From Thauera sp. K11 (GTDB taxonomy: Bacteria; Pseudomonadota; Gammaproteobacteria; Burkholderiales; Rhodocyclaceae): a stretch of DNA of 64,000 nt. Below are positions 43,574-53,097 of the stretch, piece after piece. The stretch is taken from contig NZ_CP023439.1 in assembly GCF_002354895.1 (NCBI RefSeq), forward strand, positions 3,534,001-3,598,000, given 5' to 3'. Position numbers and translations under genes: made by a program. Position 1 is the first letter of the stretch. Each line of letters opens with the position of its first letter. Under the pieces are notes generated by a model. The model ran no database searches. It saw only the letters and a program-made list of their open reading frames with translations, and had not been told where the DNA came from.

Positions 43574-44794
43574 TCAGACGACGAAGGCGGCGCGCAGGCG
43601 CGCGATGTCCGCCGGCGCATAGCCGAGATCGGCCAGGATGGCATCGGTCTGGTCGCCCTGGTGGGGCGCCGGACGCAGCGGGCCGTCCTCGCGGGGATGG
43701 CTCGAGAAGCGCATCGGCAGGCCGATCAGCGAAATGTCGCCGAGTTCGGGATGGTGCATCGGCCGGGTGATGCCCAAGTGGCGCACCTGCGCGTCGCCGA
43801 ACACCTGGTCGACGCGATGGATCGGCCCGCAGGGCACGCCCGCCTCGAGCAGGCGCTCGGTCCAATCCGCCGTGCTGCGGGTCTTGAACGCCGCGCCGAC
43901 GGCGGCATTCACCCGCTCGCGGTTCTGCACGCGCTCGGGGTCGGAGCCGAAGCCGGGTTCCTGCACCAGGTGCGGGACCTCCAGCGCGTCGCACAGCCGC
44001 TTCCACATCGTCTGGCCGATGGCGGCGAGGTTCAGGTAGCCGTCGCTGGTCTCGAACACGCCGGTGGGGACGGTCAGCGGATGCTCGTTGCCGTTCTGCC
44101 CCGGCACCTTGCCGTCGATCAGCCATTGCGCGGCCTGGAAGTCGAGCATCGCGATCTGCGATTCCAGCAGCGAGGTCTGGACCCACTGCCCTTCGCCCGA
44201 GACTTCGCGCTCGAGCAGCGCGGCGAGGATCGCCTGCGCGCAGAAATGCCCGGCGCACAGGTCGGCGATGGGGATGCCGACGCGCATCGGCCCCTCGCCC
44301 GGCTTGCCGGTGACGCTCATCAGCCCGCCCATGCCCTGGGCGATGGAGTCGAAGCCCGGCCAGTTGGCATACGGCCCGTCCTGGCCGAAGCCGGAGATGC
44401 TGGCATACACCAGCCGCGGGTTGATCGCGCGCAGCGCTTCCGGACCGATGCCGAGGCGGTACTTCACGTCCGGCCGGTAGTTCTCGATGAACACGTCGGC
44501 CTGCTTCACCAGCTTGTGCAGGATGGCGATGCCCTCGGGCGCCTTCATGTTGAGGGTCAGGCTCTCCTTGTTGCGGTGCAGGTTCTCGTAGTCGGCACGG
44601 TTGTGGTCGCGCCCGCCTATCATGTCGTCGCCGCCGGGGGCGCCGGACGGGATCTCGAGCTTGATCACGCGCGCGCCGAGGTCGGCGAACAGGCGGATCG
44701 CGGTCGGGCCCGCCCGCACGCGCGAGGCGTCGAGGACGGTGAAGCGGGACAGCGGCCCCTTGCGCACGCTGCCGTTGCTGTCGCTGTTGTGCAT
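43574..44794 (-). CDS. CaiB/BaiF family CoA-transferase
   Basis: 406 residues (class III CoA-transferase). FTVLDASRVRAGPTAIRLFADLGARVIKLE and ENYRPDVKYRLGIGPEALRAINPRLVYASISGFGQDGPYANWPGFDSIAQGMGGLMSVTG are typical, with the catalytic Asp in PGFDSIAQ. It moves CoA between acids, probably activating a pathway acid. ATG 44794 follows GAAGGAG. The gene upstream ends 12 bases away, so it belongs to the operon. Confidence 0.92.
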   Translation of the reverse strand: MHNSDSNGSVRKGPLSRFTVLDASRVRAGPTAIRLFADLGARVIKLEIPSGAPGGDDMIGGRDHNRADYENLHRNKESLTLNMKAPEGIAILHKLVKQADVFIENYRPDVKYRLGIGPEALRAINPRLVYASISGFGQDGPYANWPGFDSIAQGMGGLMSVTGKPGEGPMRVGIPIADLCAGHFCAQAILAALLEREVSGEGQWVQTSLLESQIAMLDFQAAQWLIDGKVPGQNGNEHPLTVPTGVFETSDGYLNLAAIGQTMWKRLCDALEVPHLVQEPGFGSDPERVQNRERVNAAVGAAFKTRSTADWTERLLEAGVPCGPIHRVDQVFGDAQVRHLGITRPMHHPELGDISLIGLPMRFSSHPREDGPLRPAPHQGDQTDAILADLGYAPADIARLRAAFVV

Positions 44795-44805
44795 GGGCGG
44801 CTCCT

Positions 44806-45234
44806 TCACGCCGGGGTGAACATCGGCACGGCGTATTCGCCGTCGCTGGGTTTGAAGCTGACCCTCACCCGCTGGCCGATCCCGACGTTCGCCGGATCGC
44901 AATCGACGAGGTTGGTCAGCAGCGTCACGCCCTCGTCGAGCGTGACGAAGGCCAGGGTGCAGGCGGCCTCGCCCTTCCCCATGGTGCTGAACGAATACAC
45001 CGTGCCGGTGCCGGCGGCCTGCACCCACGCGGTGTCGGCGCTCAGGCAGTGCGGGCAGATGTCGCGCGGGTAGTGGTGGAATTCGCCGCAGGCCGCGCAC
45101 TTCTTGACGAGCAGCCGGCCCTCGTTGGCGGCTTCCCAGAACGGAAGCGACTCGGGGAGGACCCGCGGCGCGGGGATGCGGCGCGGCGTGCCCGGCGCGC
45201 GGGCGGCCTTGTCGCTGTCGGCTTGCTGGTTCAT
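44806..45234 (-). CDS. DUF35 / Zn-ribbon OB-fold protein, thiolase partner
   Basis: 142 residues. An N-terminal rubredoxin-like zinc ribbon (CAACGEFHHYPRDICPHC, two CxxC pairs) is followed by an OB-fold (GTVYSFSTMGKGEAACTLAFVTLDEG). Such proteins associate with SCP2-type thiolases and help bind acyl-CoA. The gene lies 2 bases after the thiolase gene, the usual pairing. Confidence 0.9.
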   Translation of the reverse strand: MNQQADSDKAARAPGTPRRIPAPRVLPESLPFWEAANEGRLLVKKCAACGEFHHYPRDICPHCLSADTAWVQAAGTGTVYSFSTMGKGEAACTLAFVTLDEGVTLLTNLVDCDPANVGIGQRVRVSFKPSDGEYAVPMFTPA

Positions 45235-45236
45235 GG

Positions 45237-46442
45237 TCAAACCCTCTCCAGGATCAGGGTGGCACTGGTGTGGCGCGAGGCGAGCGCGCCGCCGATGCCG
45301 TTGGCGAGCGCGAGCGTGCAGCCGGGCACCTGCACGGCCGGATGCGCCTCGCCGCGGAGCTGGCGGACGGCCTCGATGATCTTGGTCATGCCGCCGCGGT
45401 TGGCCGGATGGTTGTTGCACAGGCCGCCGCCGTCGGTGTTGAACGGCAGGCGGCCGACGCCGGAGATCAGGTTGCCGTCCATCACGAAGCGGCCGCCCTC
45501 GCCCTTGGCGCAGAAGCCGAGGTCTTCGAGCTGCATCAGCACGGTGATGGTGAAGCTGTCGTACAGCGAGGCGTACTGGATGTCGGCGGGCGTCACGCCC
45601 GCCTCGGCGAAGGCCAGCGGGCCCGACCGGCGCGCGGCGGACCAGGTCAGGTCCACCCGGCCGCCCATGCCGTGCTTGGGCGCCTCGCCGGTGCCGCGCA
45701 CCACGACCTGCGGGCGCTTCAGCTCGCGCGCGATCTCCGGCCGCGCGACGATGATCGCGCCGCCGCCGTCGCTCATCACGCAGCAGTCGAGGCGGTGCAG
45801 CGGATCGCTGACCATGGGCGACTCGACGACGTCCTCCACCGTCACCACCTTGCGCAGCACCGCATTCGGGTTGTGCTGCGCATGATGGGAGGCGGCGACC
45901 TTGATCCACGCCAGTTGCTCGCTGGTGGTGCCGAACTCGTACATGTGGCGCTTGGCCACCATGGCGTAGAGGTTCTGCGTCGCCGGGCCGAAGGGCAGTT
46001 CGAACGCCAGTTCGGGCGCGTCCGGATCGGGCGCCCTCAGCGCCAGCGGCGCCTTGCCGCCGCGGCCTTCCTTCGCCGCCGCCTGCGCCTGCGCCATCTG
46101 CGCGCGCGGGCGCCCGGCGAGGGTGATCAGCGCGACGTTGCAGCGGCCCGCGGCGATGGCTTCGGCCGCGTGCGCCACGTGCAGGATGGGTGCGGACCCG
46201 CCGCATTCGGTGGAATCGACGTGGCGCAGATCGAGGCCGAGGTACTCGGCGACGGTAGTGGTGCCCAGGCCGGGCGCGTCGCCGGCGCAGAAGTAGCCGT
46301 CGATATCGCCCTTCGTCAGCCCGGCGTCTTCCAGCGCGCCCCTGGCCACGTCGGCATGGAGCCGCACCACCGACAGATCGTCCGCCTGGCGCGTCGGATG
46401 CTCGTAGGCGCCGACGATGCAGGCTTTTCCGTTGAGGCTCAT
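45237..46442 (-). CDS. SCP2-type thiolase-family protein
   Basis: 401 residues. The N-terminal half carries VDSTECGGSAPILHVAHAAEAIAAGRCNVALI, with Cys where this subgroup has its nucleophile. The C-terminal half has GGGLCNNHPANRGGMTKIIEAVRQLRGEA, with the catalytic His region. It belongs with lipid-transfer-type thiolases that cleave or condense acyl-CoAs, often with a DUF35 partner, which is encoded next. It probably acts at the end of the beta-oxidation-like branch. Confidence 0.9.
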   Translation of the reverse strand: MSLNGKACIVGAYEHPTRQADDLSVVRLHADVARGALEDAGLTKGDIDGYFCAGDAPGLGTTTVAEYLGLDLRHVDSTECGGSAPILHVAHAAEAIAAGRCNVALITLAGRPRAQMAQAQAAAKEGRGGKAPLALRAPDPDAPELAFELPFGPATQNLYAMVAKRHMYEFGTTSEQLAWIKVAASHHAQHNPNAVLRKVVTVEDVVESPMVSDPLHRLDCCVMSDGGGAIIVARPEIARELKRPQVVVRGTGEAPKHGMGGRVDLTWSAARRSGPLAFAEAGVTPADIQYASLYDSFTITVLMQLEDLGFCAKGEGGRFVMDGNLISGVGRLPFNTDGGGLCNNHPANRGGMTKIIEAVRQLRGEAHPAVQVPGCTLALANGIGGALASRHTSATLILERV

Positions 46443-46472
46443 TTCAGTCCTTCCCGTGGATGGTCCCGCCGC

Positions 46473-47453
46473 TCACTGCGCGGGGGTGAAGCCGGATGCC
46501 TTGATCACCGGGCCCCAGTAGGCGAGTTCCTTCTGCACCAGCTTGTCCATCTCGGCCGCCGGGCGGAAATCCGGCTGCAGGGTGGCCTTGCTGGTCAGGT
46601 TCTCGCGGATGGCCGGCTTGTCGAGCGCCACCTTGAGCGCCTGCTGCATGCGCTCGATCTCGGCCTTGGGCGTCTTCGCCGGCGCCCACACCGCGGTCCA
46701 GGCATCGCCGGTGTCGACGTCGTAGCCCTGCTCCTTGACGGTGGGCACGTCCGGCATCAGCGGCGAACGGCTGGCGCCGAACACCGCCAGCACCTTCACC
46801 GTGCCGGCCTTGTGGTGCTGCAGGATGTCGCCCGCGGTCATCACCCCCGCGGCGATCTGGCTGCCGAGCAGGTCGGTGACCAGCGGGCCGTTGCCCTTGT
46901 AGGGCACCACCTGCAGATCGACGCCGATCGCCTTGCCCAGTTGCAGGCCGGAGAAGTGGGTGTGGCCGCCGGCGCCGGCGGTGCCGAAGACGCCGTCCTC
47001 CGGATGGGCCTTCACCCACTGGACGTATTCCTTCAGGTTGCCGGCCTTGACGCGCTTGCTGACGGCCAGCGCCAGCGGATAGGAGACGACGACGCCGACC
47101 GGCGTGAAATCGGTCAGCAGGTCGTACTTGCGCTCGGCGGTGGAGTACAGCAGGTTCTGGAAGATGGCGGTGGCGTTGGGGGCGAGCATGTAGGCGGTGC
47201 CGTCGGCCGGCGCGCCCTTCAGCGCCTGCGCGGCGATGCGCCCGCCCGCGCCGGGCTTGTTCTCGACGATGACCGGGCGCTTGAGCTGCTCGCGCAGTTC
47301 GTCGCCGATCACGCGCGCCACGGTGTCGGTCGAGCCGCCCGGCGGGAAGCCGACGATGAGTCGCACCGGGTCGCCGTCCGCGGCGTGCGCGGCGCCGGCG
47401 GCGCCCATCATCAGGAGGCCGAACAGGCGGCCGAGGGTACGGGTGGAAAGCAT
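46473..47453 (-). CDS. Bug/TctC-family receptor
   Basis: 326 residues with a signal peptide (MLSTRTLGRLFGLLMMGAAGAAHA). DPVRLIVGFPPGGSTDTVARVIGDEL and PVIVENKPGAGGRIAAQAL are Bug signatures. It closely resembles the receptor at 57846-58835: both share PVIVENKPGAGGR, WAPAKTPxAExERMQQAL and a W-x-P-x-IKASGF end, so they may bind related acids. It has no adjacent TctAB and may share the pair encoded at 62639-64000. Confidence 0.92.
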   Translation of the reverse strand: MLSTRTLGRLFGLLMMGAAGAAHAADGDPVRLIVGFPPGGSTDTVARVIGDELREQLKRPVIVENKPGAGGRIAAQALKGAPADGTAYMLAPNATAIFQNLLYSTAERKYDLLTDFTPVGVVVSYPLALAVSKRVKAGNLKEYVQWVKAHPEDGVFGTAGAGGHTHFSGLQLGKAIGVDLQVVPYKGNGPLVTDLLGSQIAAGVMTAGDILQHHKAGTVKVLAVFGASRSPLMPDVPTVKEQGYDVDTGDAWTAVWAPAKTPKAEIERMQQALKVALDKPAIRENLTSKATLQPDFRPAAEMDKLVQKELAYWGPVIKASGFTPAQ

Positions 47454-47502
47454 GGGTGTCTCCTTCGTTCTGCTCTGGGTGGTGTGTCGGAAGCGTTCGC
47501 GC

Positions 47503-48636
47503 TCAGTTCTGCCGCTGTGCGTCGAAGCGCCGGAGGTGGTGGCCGGCGTCGCCGAGCAACTGGCCGATCACCATCAATCGCTTGGCGTAGTGGCCGACGC
47601 GGCATTCGTCGGTCATGCCCATTGCGCCGTGCATCTGGATCGCCGCCATGCCCAGTTGCCGGCCCTGCTGGCTGGCGAGCACCTTGGCCGCGGACACCAT
47701 GCGGCGGCGGGTGGCGGCGTCGGCGCCGGCCAGCGCCATCGCCGCGGCGCAGTCCATGGACTTCAGCATCTCGAGCGCGATGGCCATGTCGGCGACGCGG
47801 TGCTGCAGCACCTGGAACCTGGCCAGCGGCACACCGAACTGCTTGCGCGTGCGCAGGTGCTCGACGGTGTGCTCCATCAGCGCCTCGACCGCGCCGACGA
47901 CCTCGGCGCACAGCGCGGCGGCGCCGGCGTCGAGGACGGCCTCGATGTCGTCCGCCGCCTCGCCGGCGCAGCCGAGCACGCGATCGGCGCCGACGGCGGC
48001 GCCGTCCAGCGCCAGATGCGCGGCGCGGCGGCCGTCGAGCGTGTCGAAGCCGCGCACGGCCAGGCCGGGCGTGCCGGCATCGACGGCGAACACCGTCAGG
48101 CCGCGGCGCTCGCCGGCCTCGCCGGAGGTGCGCGCCACGACCAGCAGCAGCCCGGCGGCGTCGCCGTTCAGCACCAGGGACTTGCGGCCGTGCAGCACGT
48201 AGCCGCCGGCGGCCGGCACGGCGCGGGTGGCGACCCTCTGCCAGTCGTAGCGCGCGCCGTCCTCGTAGGCCGCCAGCGCCACCTGCAGCGAACCCTGCGC
48301 CAGCGCCGGCAGCCACGCCTCCTTCTGCGCGTCCGAGCCGAGGCGGGCCAGCAACTGCCCGGCCATCACCACGCCGGAGAGGAAGGGGCCGCCGCCCAGG
48401 CAGCGGCCGAATTCGCGCGCTGCGAGCATGATCTCGACCGGCCCCAGCTCGCCGCCGCCGAACGCGGCCGGGAAGGGCAGCCCGAGCAGGCCCATTTCGG
48501 CCATGCCGGCCAGACGGCGGGCGGCCTCGTCCGTGCTTTCGGGATTGCCGCGGTGCTGGAGCGGATATTCGCCATCGCAGAAGCGCCGCACCGCGTCGGC
48601 GAGCGCCAGATGGTCTTCGTTCAGGGAGAAATCCAT
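47503..48636 (-). CDS. Acyl-CoA dehydrogenase, PimD-like small subunit
   Basis: 377 residues. It starts MDFSLNEDHLALADAVRRFCDGEYP. The C-terminal domain has LRTRKQFGVPLARFQVLQHRVADMAIALEML and IQMHGAMGMTDECRVGHYAKRLMVI. Its pairing with a larger partner gene (48665-49852) resembles PimD/PimC, which dehydrogenate pimeloyl-CoA and related substrates. Electrons would go to EtfAB. The exact substrate is not known. Confidence 0.9.
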   Translation of the reverse strand: MDFSLNEDHLALADAVRRFCDGEYPLQHRGNPESTDEAARRLAGMAEMGLLGLPFPAAFGGGELGPVEIMLAAREFGRCLGGGPFLSGVVMAGQLLARLGSDAQKEAWLPALAQGSLQVALAAYEDGARYDWQRVATRAVPAAGGYVLHGRKSLVLNGDAAGLLLVVARTSGEAGERRGLTVFAVDAGTPGLAVRGFDTLDGRRAAHLALDGAAVGADRVLGCAGEAADDIEAVLDAGAAALCAEVVGAVEALMEHTVEHLRTRKQFGVPLARFQVLQHRVADMAIALEMLKSMDCAAAMALAGADAATRRRMVSAAKVLASQQGRQLGMAAIQMHGAMGMTDECRVGHYAKRLMVIGQLLGDAGHHLRRFDAQRQN

Positions 48637-48664
48637 CGCATGTCCTCGTGGTGGCGGCGCGCCG

Positions 48665-49852
48665 TCAGGCTTCCATCGCCGCGCGGGCGATGAGGTTGCG
48701 CTGCACCTCGCTGGTGCCGCCGTAGATCGTGATCTTTCTGGAATCGAGGCAGTTGGCGGCGAGCGCGACCAGTTCTTCGGGGACGACGCCTTCGCCGAGG
48801 TGCGCCAGCTCCAGCACCTCGGGCGAGAACGGCACCGCGTCGGGGCCGGCGATGTCGACCAGGGTCTCGTAGATCGCCTGGCGCAGTTCGGTGCCCCGCA
48901 CCTTCAGCATCGAGGCTTCGACCGCCGGCATGCGGCTGCGCTGGTTGGCGCTCAGCAGGCGCAGCGCGGTGAATTCGAGCGCCATCAGCTCGATCTCGAA
49001 CTGGGCCAGCCGCGCCTGCAGCAACGCATCGCCGTCCAGCCCCTGCTGCGCGGCGATCCTGCGCGCACGCGCCAGTTGCTGCTTGCATGAGCCGATGCCG
49101 GCGATGCCGGTGCGCTCGTGGCCGAGCAGGTACTTGCCGTAGGACCAGCCCTTGTCGAGTTCGCCGACGAGGTTCCCGGCCGGCACGCGGACGTTGTCGA
49201 GATACACCTCGTTGAGGTCGGCGCCGCCTTCCAGCATGCGGATCGGACGCACTTCGACGCCGGGCGAGGCCATGTCGATGAGCAGGAAGGAGATCCCCTC
49301 CTGCGGCTTCGCGGCGGGATCGGTGCGCACCAGCGCGAACATCATCGGGCACCACTGCGCGTACGAGGTCCACACCTTGTGGCCATTGACGACGAAGTGC
49401 TCGCCGTCGGGCTCCAGCACCGCGCTGGTGCGCACCGCGGCGAGGTCGGAACCGGCGCCCGGCTCCGAGAAGCCCTGCGCCCACCAGGTGTTGCTGTGGC
49501 GGATGTCGGGCAGGTACTTCTTCTTCTGCTCCTCGCTGCCGAAGGCGATCAGCACCGGCCCCAGCATCTGGATGCCGCTGGCGATGATGCGCGGTGCGCC
49601 GCCGAGCAGGGTTTCCTCGTCGAAGATGTAGCGCTGCACGTGGTTCCAGCCCGGGCCGCCGTGCTCCACCGGCCAGCCCGGCGTGATCCAGCCGCGCTCC
49701 TCCAGGATGCGGAACCAGGTGACGTAGTCCTCGTGCTCCAGGCGCAGGCCGAGTTCGACCTTGCGCTTGATGTCGGCCGGCAGGCGGGTGCGGACGAACT
49801 CGCGCACCTCGAGGCGGAAGGCTTCGTCCGCTGCGGAAAATTCCAGTTTCAT
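48665..49852 (-). CDS. Acyl-CoA dehydrogenase, PimC-like large subunit
   Basis: 395 residues. WWAQGFSEPGAGSDLAAVRTSAVLEPDGEHFVVNGHKVWTSYAQ is the FAD/substrate region, and ITIYGGTSEVQRNLIARAAMEA the C-terminal signature. The N-terminal LPADIKRKVELGLRLEHEDYVTWFRILEERGWITPGWPVEHGG fits the PimC-type dehydrogenases. It is 28 bases upstream of the smaller partner and 12 bases downstream of the CoA-synthetase gene, so all three are very likely co-transcribed. Confidence 0.92.
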   Translation of the reverse strand: MKLEFSAADEAFRLEVREFVRTRLPADIKRKVELGLRLEHEDYVTWFRILEERGWITPGWPVEHGGPGWNHVQRYIFDEETLLGGAPRIIASGIQMLGPVLIAFGSEEQKKKYLPDIRHSNTWWAQGFSEPGAGSDLAAVRTSAVLEPDGEHFVVNGHKVWTSYAQWCPMMFALVRTDPAAKPQEGISFLLIDMASPGVEVRPIRMLEGGADLNEVYLDNVRVPAGNLVGELDKGWSYGKYLLGHERTGIAGIGSCKQQLARARRIAAQQGLDGDALLQARLAQFEIELMALEFTALRLLSANQRSRMPAVEASMLKVRGTELRQAIYETLVDIAGPDAVPFSPEVLELAHLGEGVVPEELVALAANCLDSRKITIYGGTSEVQRNLIARAAMEA

Positions 49853-49864
49853 CGGCCTGGCTCC

Positions 49865-52015
49865 TCAGTCCCTGACGGCCACGACCAGCGCGTCGAGCGC
49901 GAGCACCGGCTGGGCGGAGCCGGCGGGATAGGCCACCAGCGGGTTGATGTCGATCTCGGTGATCTGCGGATTGGCGCGCATCCGGGCGCCGATCAGCGCC
50001 ACCACGCGGGCGATGGCCGGCAGATCCACGCCGGCCGCGCCGCGGATGCCGCGCAGCACGCTCGCCGCCTTGAGGCGGCCGAGTTCGACGACGATGTCTT
50101 CCTCGGCCATGCTGGCGGGGACCAGGCGCACGTCCTTCAGCGCCTCGATCCAGATGCCGCCCAGGCCCACCAGCACCACCGGCCCCCAGTCGGCGTCGCG
50201 CTTGGCGCCCACCACCAGTTCCAGCCCGCGCGGGCCCATCGCCTCGACCAGCGCGCCGTCGAGCTTCAGTTCCGGGCGGTGCGAGGCGACGCTGGCGTGC
50301 AGGCGGTCCCAGCCGCTGCGCAGCGCCGCCTCGTCGGCGAGGCCGACCAGCACGCCGCCGACGTCGCTCTTGTGCGGCAGCTCGCTCGCCTGCGCCTTCA
50401 GCACCACCGGATAGCCGATGCGCGCCGCGATGCCGGCGGCCTCGTCGGCGCTGCGCGCCAGCCCGCCGGCCGGCACCGCCAGCCCTGCCTGCGCCAGCCA
50501 GCCCTTGCCCTGGTATTCGGCGAAGATGCCGTTGGCCGGCACGGCGCCCGGCAGCGGCAGCGCACCGGCGCCGTCCGCCACCGCGCGCGCGGCGCGCTGC
50601 AGGGCCTCGCCGTAGGCGGCCACATTGCCCAGCGCGCGCAGGGCGCGGTCGGCGGAGCGGAACATCGGCACGCCGCTGGCCTCGATCGCCTCCTCGAAGA
50701 AGGGCTCGATCGGGCTGGTGTCGCCGGTCAGCACCAGCACCGCCGGCTTGGTCGCGCGGGCGACCACCGGCACGATGTGCCCGGCCTTGTCGCGCTGCGC
50801 CACCTCGGGGCCGACCGGGATCGCCAGCACGATGTTGCCGATGCCCGGATCGTCGAGCATGGTCAGCAGCACCTCGCCGATCAGCCCCGGCTGGCGCACG
50901 CCGATGGTGGTGTAGTCGAGCGGGTTCTCGGCCACCGCGTAGTCGGGCAGCATCGCCTCGAGCTTCGCCACCGTCGCCGGGGCGAGTACGGGCAGGTCGA
51001 GGCCGAGGTCGTCGCAGAAATCCAGCGCGAGGTTCTTCATCGCGCCCGAGCCGGTCATGAAGCCGGTGCCGCCGGCCGGCGGCACCGGGAAGCGGAGCAG
51101 GATCGCGGTGGTGTCGACCAGTTCGTCCAGCGAATCGACCACCACCACCGCCTCGCTGCGCAGTTGCGCGACGGCGGTGGCATGGTCGCCGGCCAGCGCG
51201 CCGGTGTGCGACTGCGCGGCCTCGCGGGCACGCGCGCTGCGGCCCGGCATCAGCAGCACCACCGGCTTGCCGGCGGCGCGCGCCGAGGCCGCCAGGCGCA
51301 GGAAGAGCTGCGGGCGGCGGATCTGCTCGGCGTAGACCGCGACGACGCGCGTCTGCGGATCGGCGATGTAGTGCGCCAGCACGTCCTCGATCCCAACCGA
51401 AACCTCGTTGCCGGTGGAGAACACCGCGGTCGTCGGCAGGCGGCGGCCGAGGAAGGCTTCGCGCAGGTTGGCGGCCATGAAGCCGCTCTGCGCCACCACG
51501 CCCACGCCGGGGCGCAGTTCGCGTTCGCGCGCGGGCAGCGGCTCGAAGGTCAGCGGGATGCCGGCGGCGAGGTTGGTGAAGCCCATGCAGTTGGGGCCGA
51601 CCAGCAAGAGGCCGGCAGCGCGCGCCAGTTCGGCGAGCGCGTCCTGCCTGGCGCGCCCGTCCTCGCCCGCTTCGGCATAGCCCGAGGCGAACAGCATCGC
51701 CGCATGCGCCTTGCGCGCGGCGAGCGAGCGCACGGCGTCGAGCACGCCCGCTTCCGGGATCGCCAGCACGGCGAGATCGATGCCTTCCGGCAGTTCGTCC
51801 ACCGTCTTCACGCAGGCGCGGCCGTTGATCTCGCTGCTGCTGCGGCTGACCAGGTGGATCTCGCCGGCGTAGCCGAAGCGCTCGAGGTTGGCGAGCACGA
51901 AGCCGCCGAAGGAGCGCGGATCGGCGGAGGCGCCGACGATGGCGATGGAGGCCGGCGCAAGGATGCGGCCGACGGGCAGGGGCTCGCGGACGGAGCCGGA
52001 CACGGAAACACTCAT
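49865..52015 (-). CDS. ADP-forming acyl-CoA synthetase (acetate-CoA ligase family)
   Basis: 716 residues. An N-terminal CoA-binding/succinyl-CoA synthetase alpha-like part (IAIVGASADPRSFGGFVLANLERFGYAG, GPNCMGFTN) is fused to a beta-like ATP-grasp part (GYPVVLKAQASELPHKSDVGGVLVGLADE). It forms acyl-CoA from an acid, ATP and CoA. ATG 52015 is used; an upstream GTG at 52024 lies too close to AGGAGG. It is the first gene of the long leftward operon and so probably activates the pathway acid. Confidence 0.9.
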   Translation of the reverse strand: MSVSVSGSVREPLPVGRILAPASIAIVGASADPRSFGGFVLANLERFGYAGEIHLVSRSSSEINGRACVKTVDELPEGIDLAVLAIPEAGVLDAVRSLAARKAHAAMLFASGYAEAGEDGRARQDALAELARAAGLLLVGPNCMGFTNLAAGIPLTFEPLPARERELRPGVGVVAQSGFMAANLREAFLGRRLPTTAVFSTGNEVSVGIEDVLAHYIADPQTRVVAVYAEQIRRPQLFLRLAASARAAGKPVVLLMPGRSARAREAAQSHTGALAGDHATAVAQLRSEAVVVVDSLDELVDTTAILLRFPVPPAGGTGFMTGSGAMKNLALDFCDDLGLDLPVLAPATVAKLEAMLPDYAVAENPLDYTTIGVRQPGLIGEVLLTMLDDPGIGNIVLAIPVGPEVAQRDKAGHIVPVVARATKPAVLVLTGDTSPIEPFFEEAIEASGVPMFRSADRALRALGNVAAYGEALQRAARAVADGAGALPLPGAVPANGIFAEYQGKGWLAQAGLAVPAGGLARSADEAAGIAARIGYPVVLKAQASELPHKSDVGGVLVGLADEAALRSGWDRLHASVASHRPELKLDGALVEAMGPRGLELVVGAKRDADWGPVVLVGLGGIWIEALKDVRLVPASMAEEDIVVELGRLKAASVLRGIRGAAGVDLPAIARVVALIGARMRANPQITEIDINPLVAYPAGSAQPVLALDALVVAVRD

Positions 52016-52088
52016 TTCGTACACATCCTCCTGTCTGGTGCAGTGCAGGGCGGTTGCCGGAGCACTTGATTATTGTTGAGACGGATTC

Positions 52089-52120
52089 TGGCATACAAAA
52101 ATAGCTTTATCAATACGCCA
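52089..52120. promoter_or_regulatory. TGGCRTAC dyad near the leftward operon promoter
   Basis: TGGCATAC (52089-52096) and ATACGCCA (52113-52120) form an imperfect inverted repeat around 16 bases, 74 bases before the synthetase ATG. A similar TGGCGTAC dyad lies upstream of the porin gene, so both may be sites for the GntR regulator between them. Confidence 0.45.
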
Positions 52121-52308
52121 CAAGTTTTTATTGGTATCCACTATCGCCTCTGAAATAAACATGGCCGGCAGCCCGGCGGCGACGCACAATCCATTGATTC
52201 GTCTGTTCAATTTCGGCAAGGCGCCGTTGCCCGTCGATGCCCTGCGCGCCGCCGGGCGCAAAAAACCGGCATGCACCTGCTGCCGCGTGGTGTATCAGAC
52301 GCATCTTC

Positions 52309-52336
52309 TTGCGCGCAAAATTCCGCCATGTATATA
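52309..52336 (+). promoter_or_regulatory. Promoter-like sequence for the GntR gene
   Basis: TTGCGC and TATATA are separated by 16 bases, and the ATG follows 11 bases after TATATA. A similar TTGCAC/TATATA arrangement precedes the ridA-like gene. A leader this short would leave little or no room for a ribosome binding site. Confidence 0.4.
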
Positions 52337-52347
52337 CTTCGGCCACC

Positions 52348-53097
52348 ATGGAAAAGAACCCGAACACCACTTCCGCCCTCCAGGAGATCCCGCCCCCTTC
52401 CCCGTCCGCCGAAACGCGCGGCCGCGGCGGGAGGGCAAACGAGATCCGTGCCACGCTGCAGGAGGAGATCGAGTCGGGCCGGCTGCCGCCGGGCGCCTCG
52501 CTCGACGAACGCGCCCTGGCCGCCCGCTTCGACGTGTCGCGCACGCCGGTGCGCGAGGCGCTCCAGCAACTCGCCGCGCGCGACCTGGTGCGCATCGCGC
52601 CGCGCCAGGGCGTGACGGTCGGGCGCCTGTCCATCGGCCAGGTGCGCGCCATCATGGAAACGGTGGGCGAACTCGAATCGCTGTGCGCCAAGCTGGCGGC
52701 GCGGCGCATCGACGACGACATGCGCAGGGCGCTGGACGACGCCCTGCAGCGCTGCCAGGAAGCGGCGGTGCAGGGCAGCCCCGCCGAGTACGGGGTCGCC
52801 AACAACCAGTTCCACGAAGTGATCTACGGCGGCAGCCGCAACGCCTACCTGGCCGAACTGATCCGCAACGCGCGGCGGCAGATACAGCGCTACCGCACCA
52901 AGGACTTCCAGACCAAGGCCGAGATCAGCAAGTCGCTGCAGGAACACCTGAAGGTGGCGCGCGCCATCCAGGAAGGCGACGAAGCCCAGGCGGCGCAGAG
53001 CATGGCGCAGCACGTCCCGTCCGGCTCCACCGGCTTCTCGGAATTCCTCGCCCGCCTGCCGGAGAGCTTCTTCGAGTCGGATTCGCACGACCGCTGA
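52348..53097 (+). CDS. GntR-family regulator, FCD subgroup (central regulator)
   Basis: 249 residues. The winged helix (LPPGASLDERALAARFDVSRTPVREALQQLAARDLVRIAPRQGVTV) begins near residue 50 after a Pro/Arg-rich leader. The FCD domain follows (ELESLCAKLAARRID, NNQFHEVIYGGSRN, ISKSLQEHLKVARAIQEGD). It lies between the two arms of the catabolic locus and is the obvious candidate regulator of both, probably with a pathway acid or CoA ester as effector. Confidence 0.9.
   Translation: MEKNPNTTSALQEIPPPSPSAETRGRGGRANEIRATLQEEIESGRLPPGASLDERALAARFDVSRTPVREALQQLAARDLVRIAPRQGVTVGRLSIGQVRAIMETVGELESLCAKLAARRIDDDMRRALDDALQRCQEAAVQGSPAEYGVANNQFHEVIYGGSRNAYLAELIRNARRQIQRYRTKDFQTKAEISKSLQEHLKVARAIQEGDEAQAAQSMAQHVPSGSTGFSEFLARLPESFFESDSHDR

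Larger units (their letters stand above)
52016..52347. other. Divergent regulatory region between the leftward operon and the GntR gene
   Basis: 332 bases without a gene, AT-rich near 52070-52160. It holds a TGGCATAC...ATACGCCA dyad on the synthetase side and a promoter-like -35/-10 pair on the GntR side, both listed separately. Confidence 0.55.
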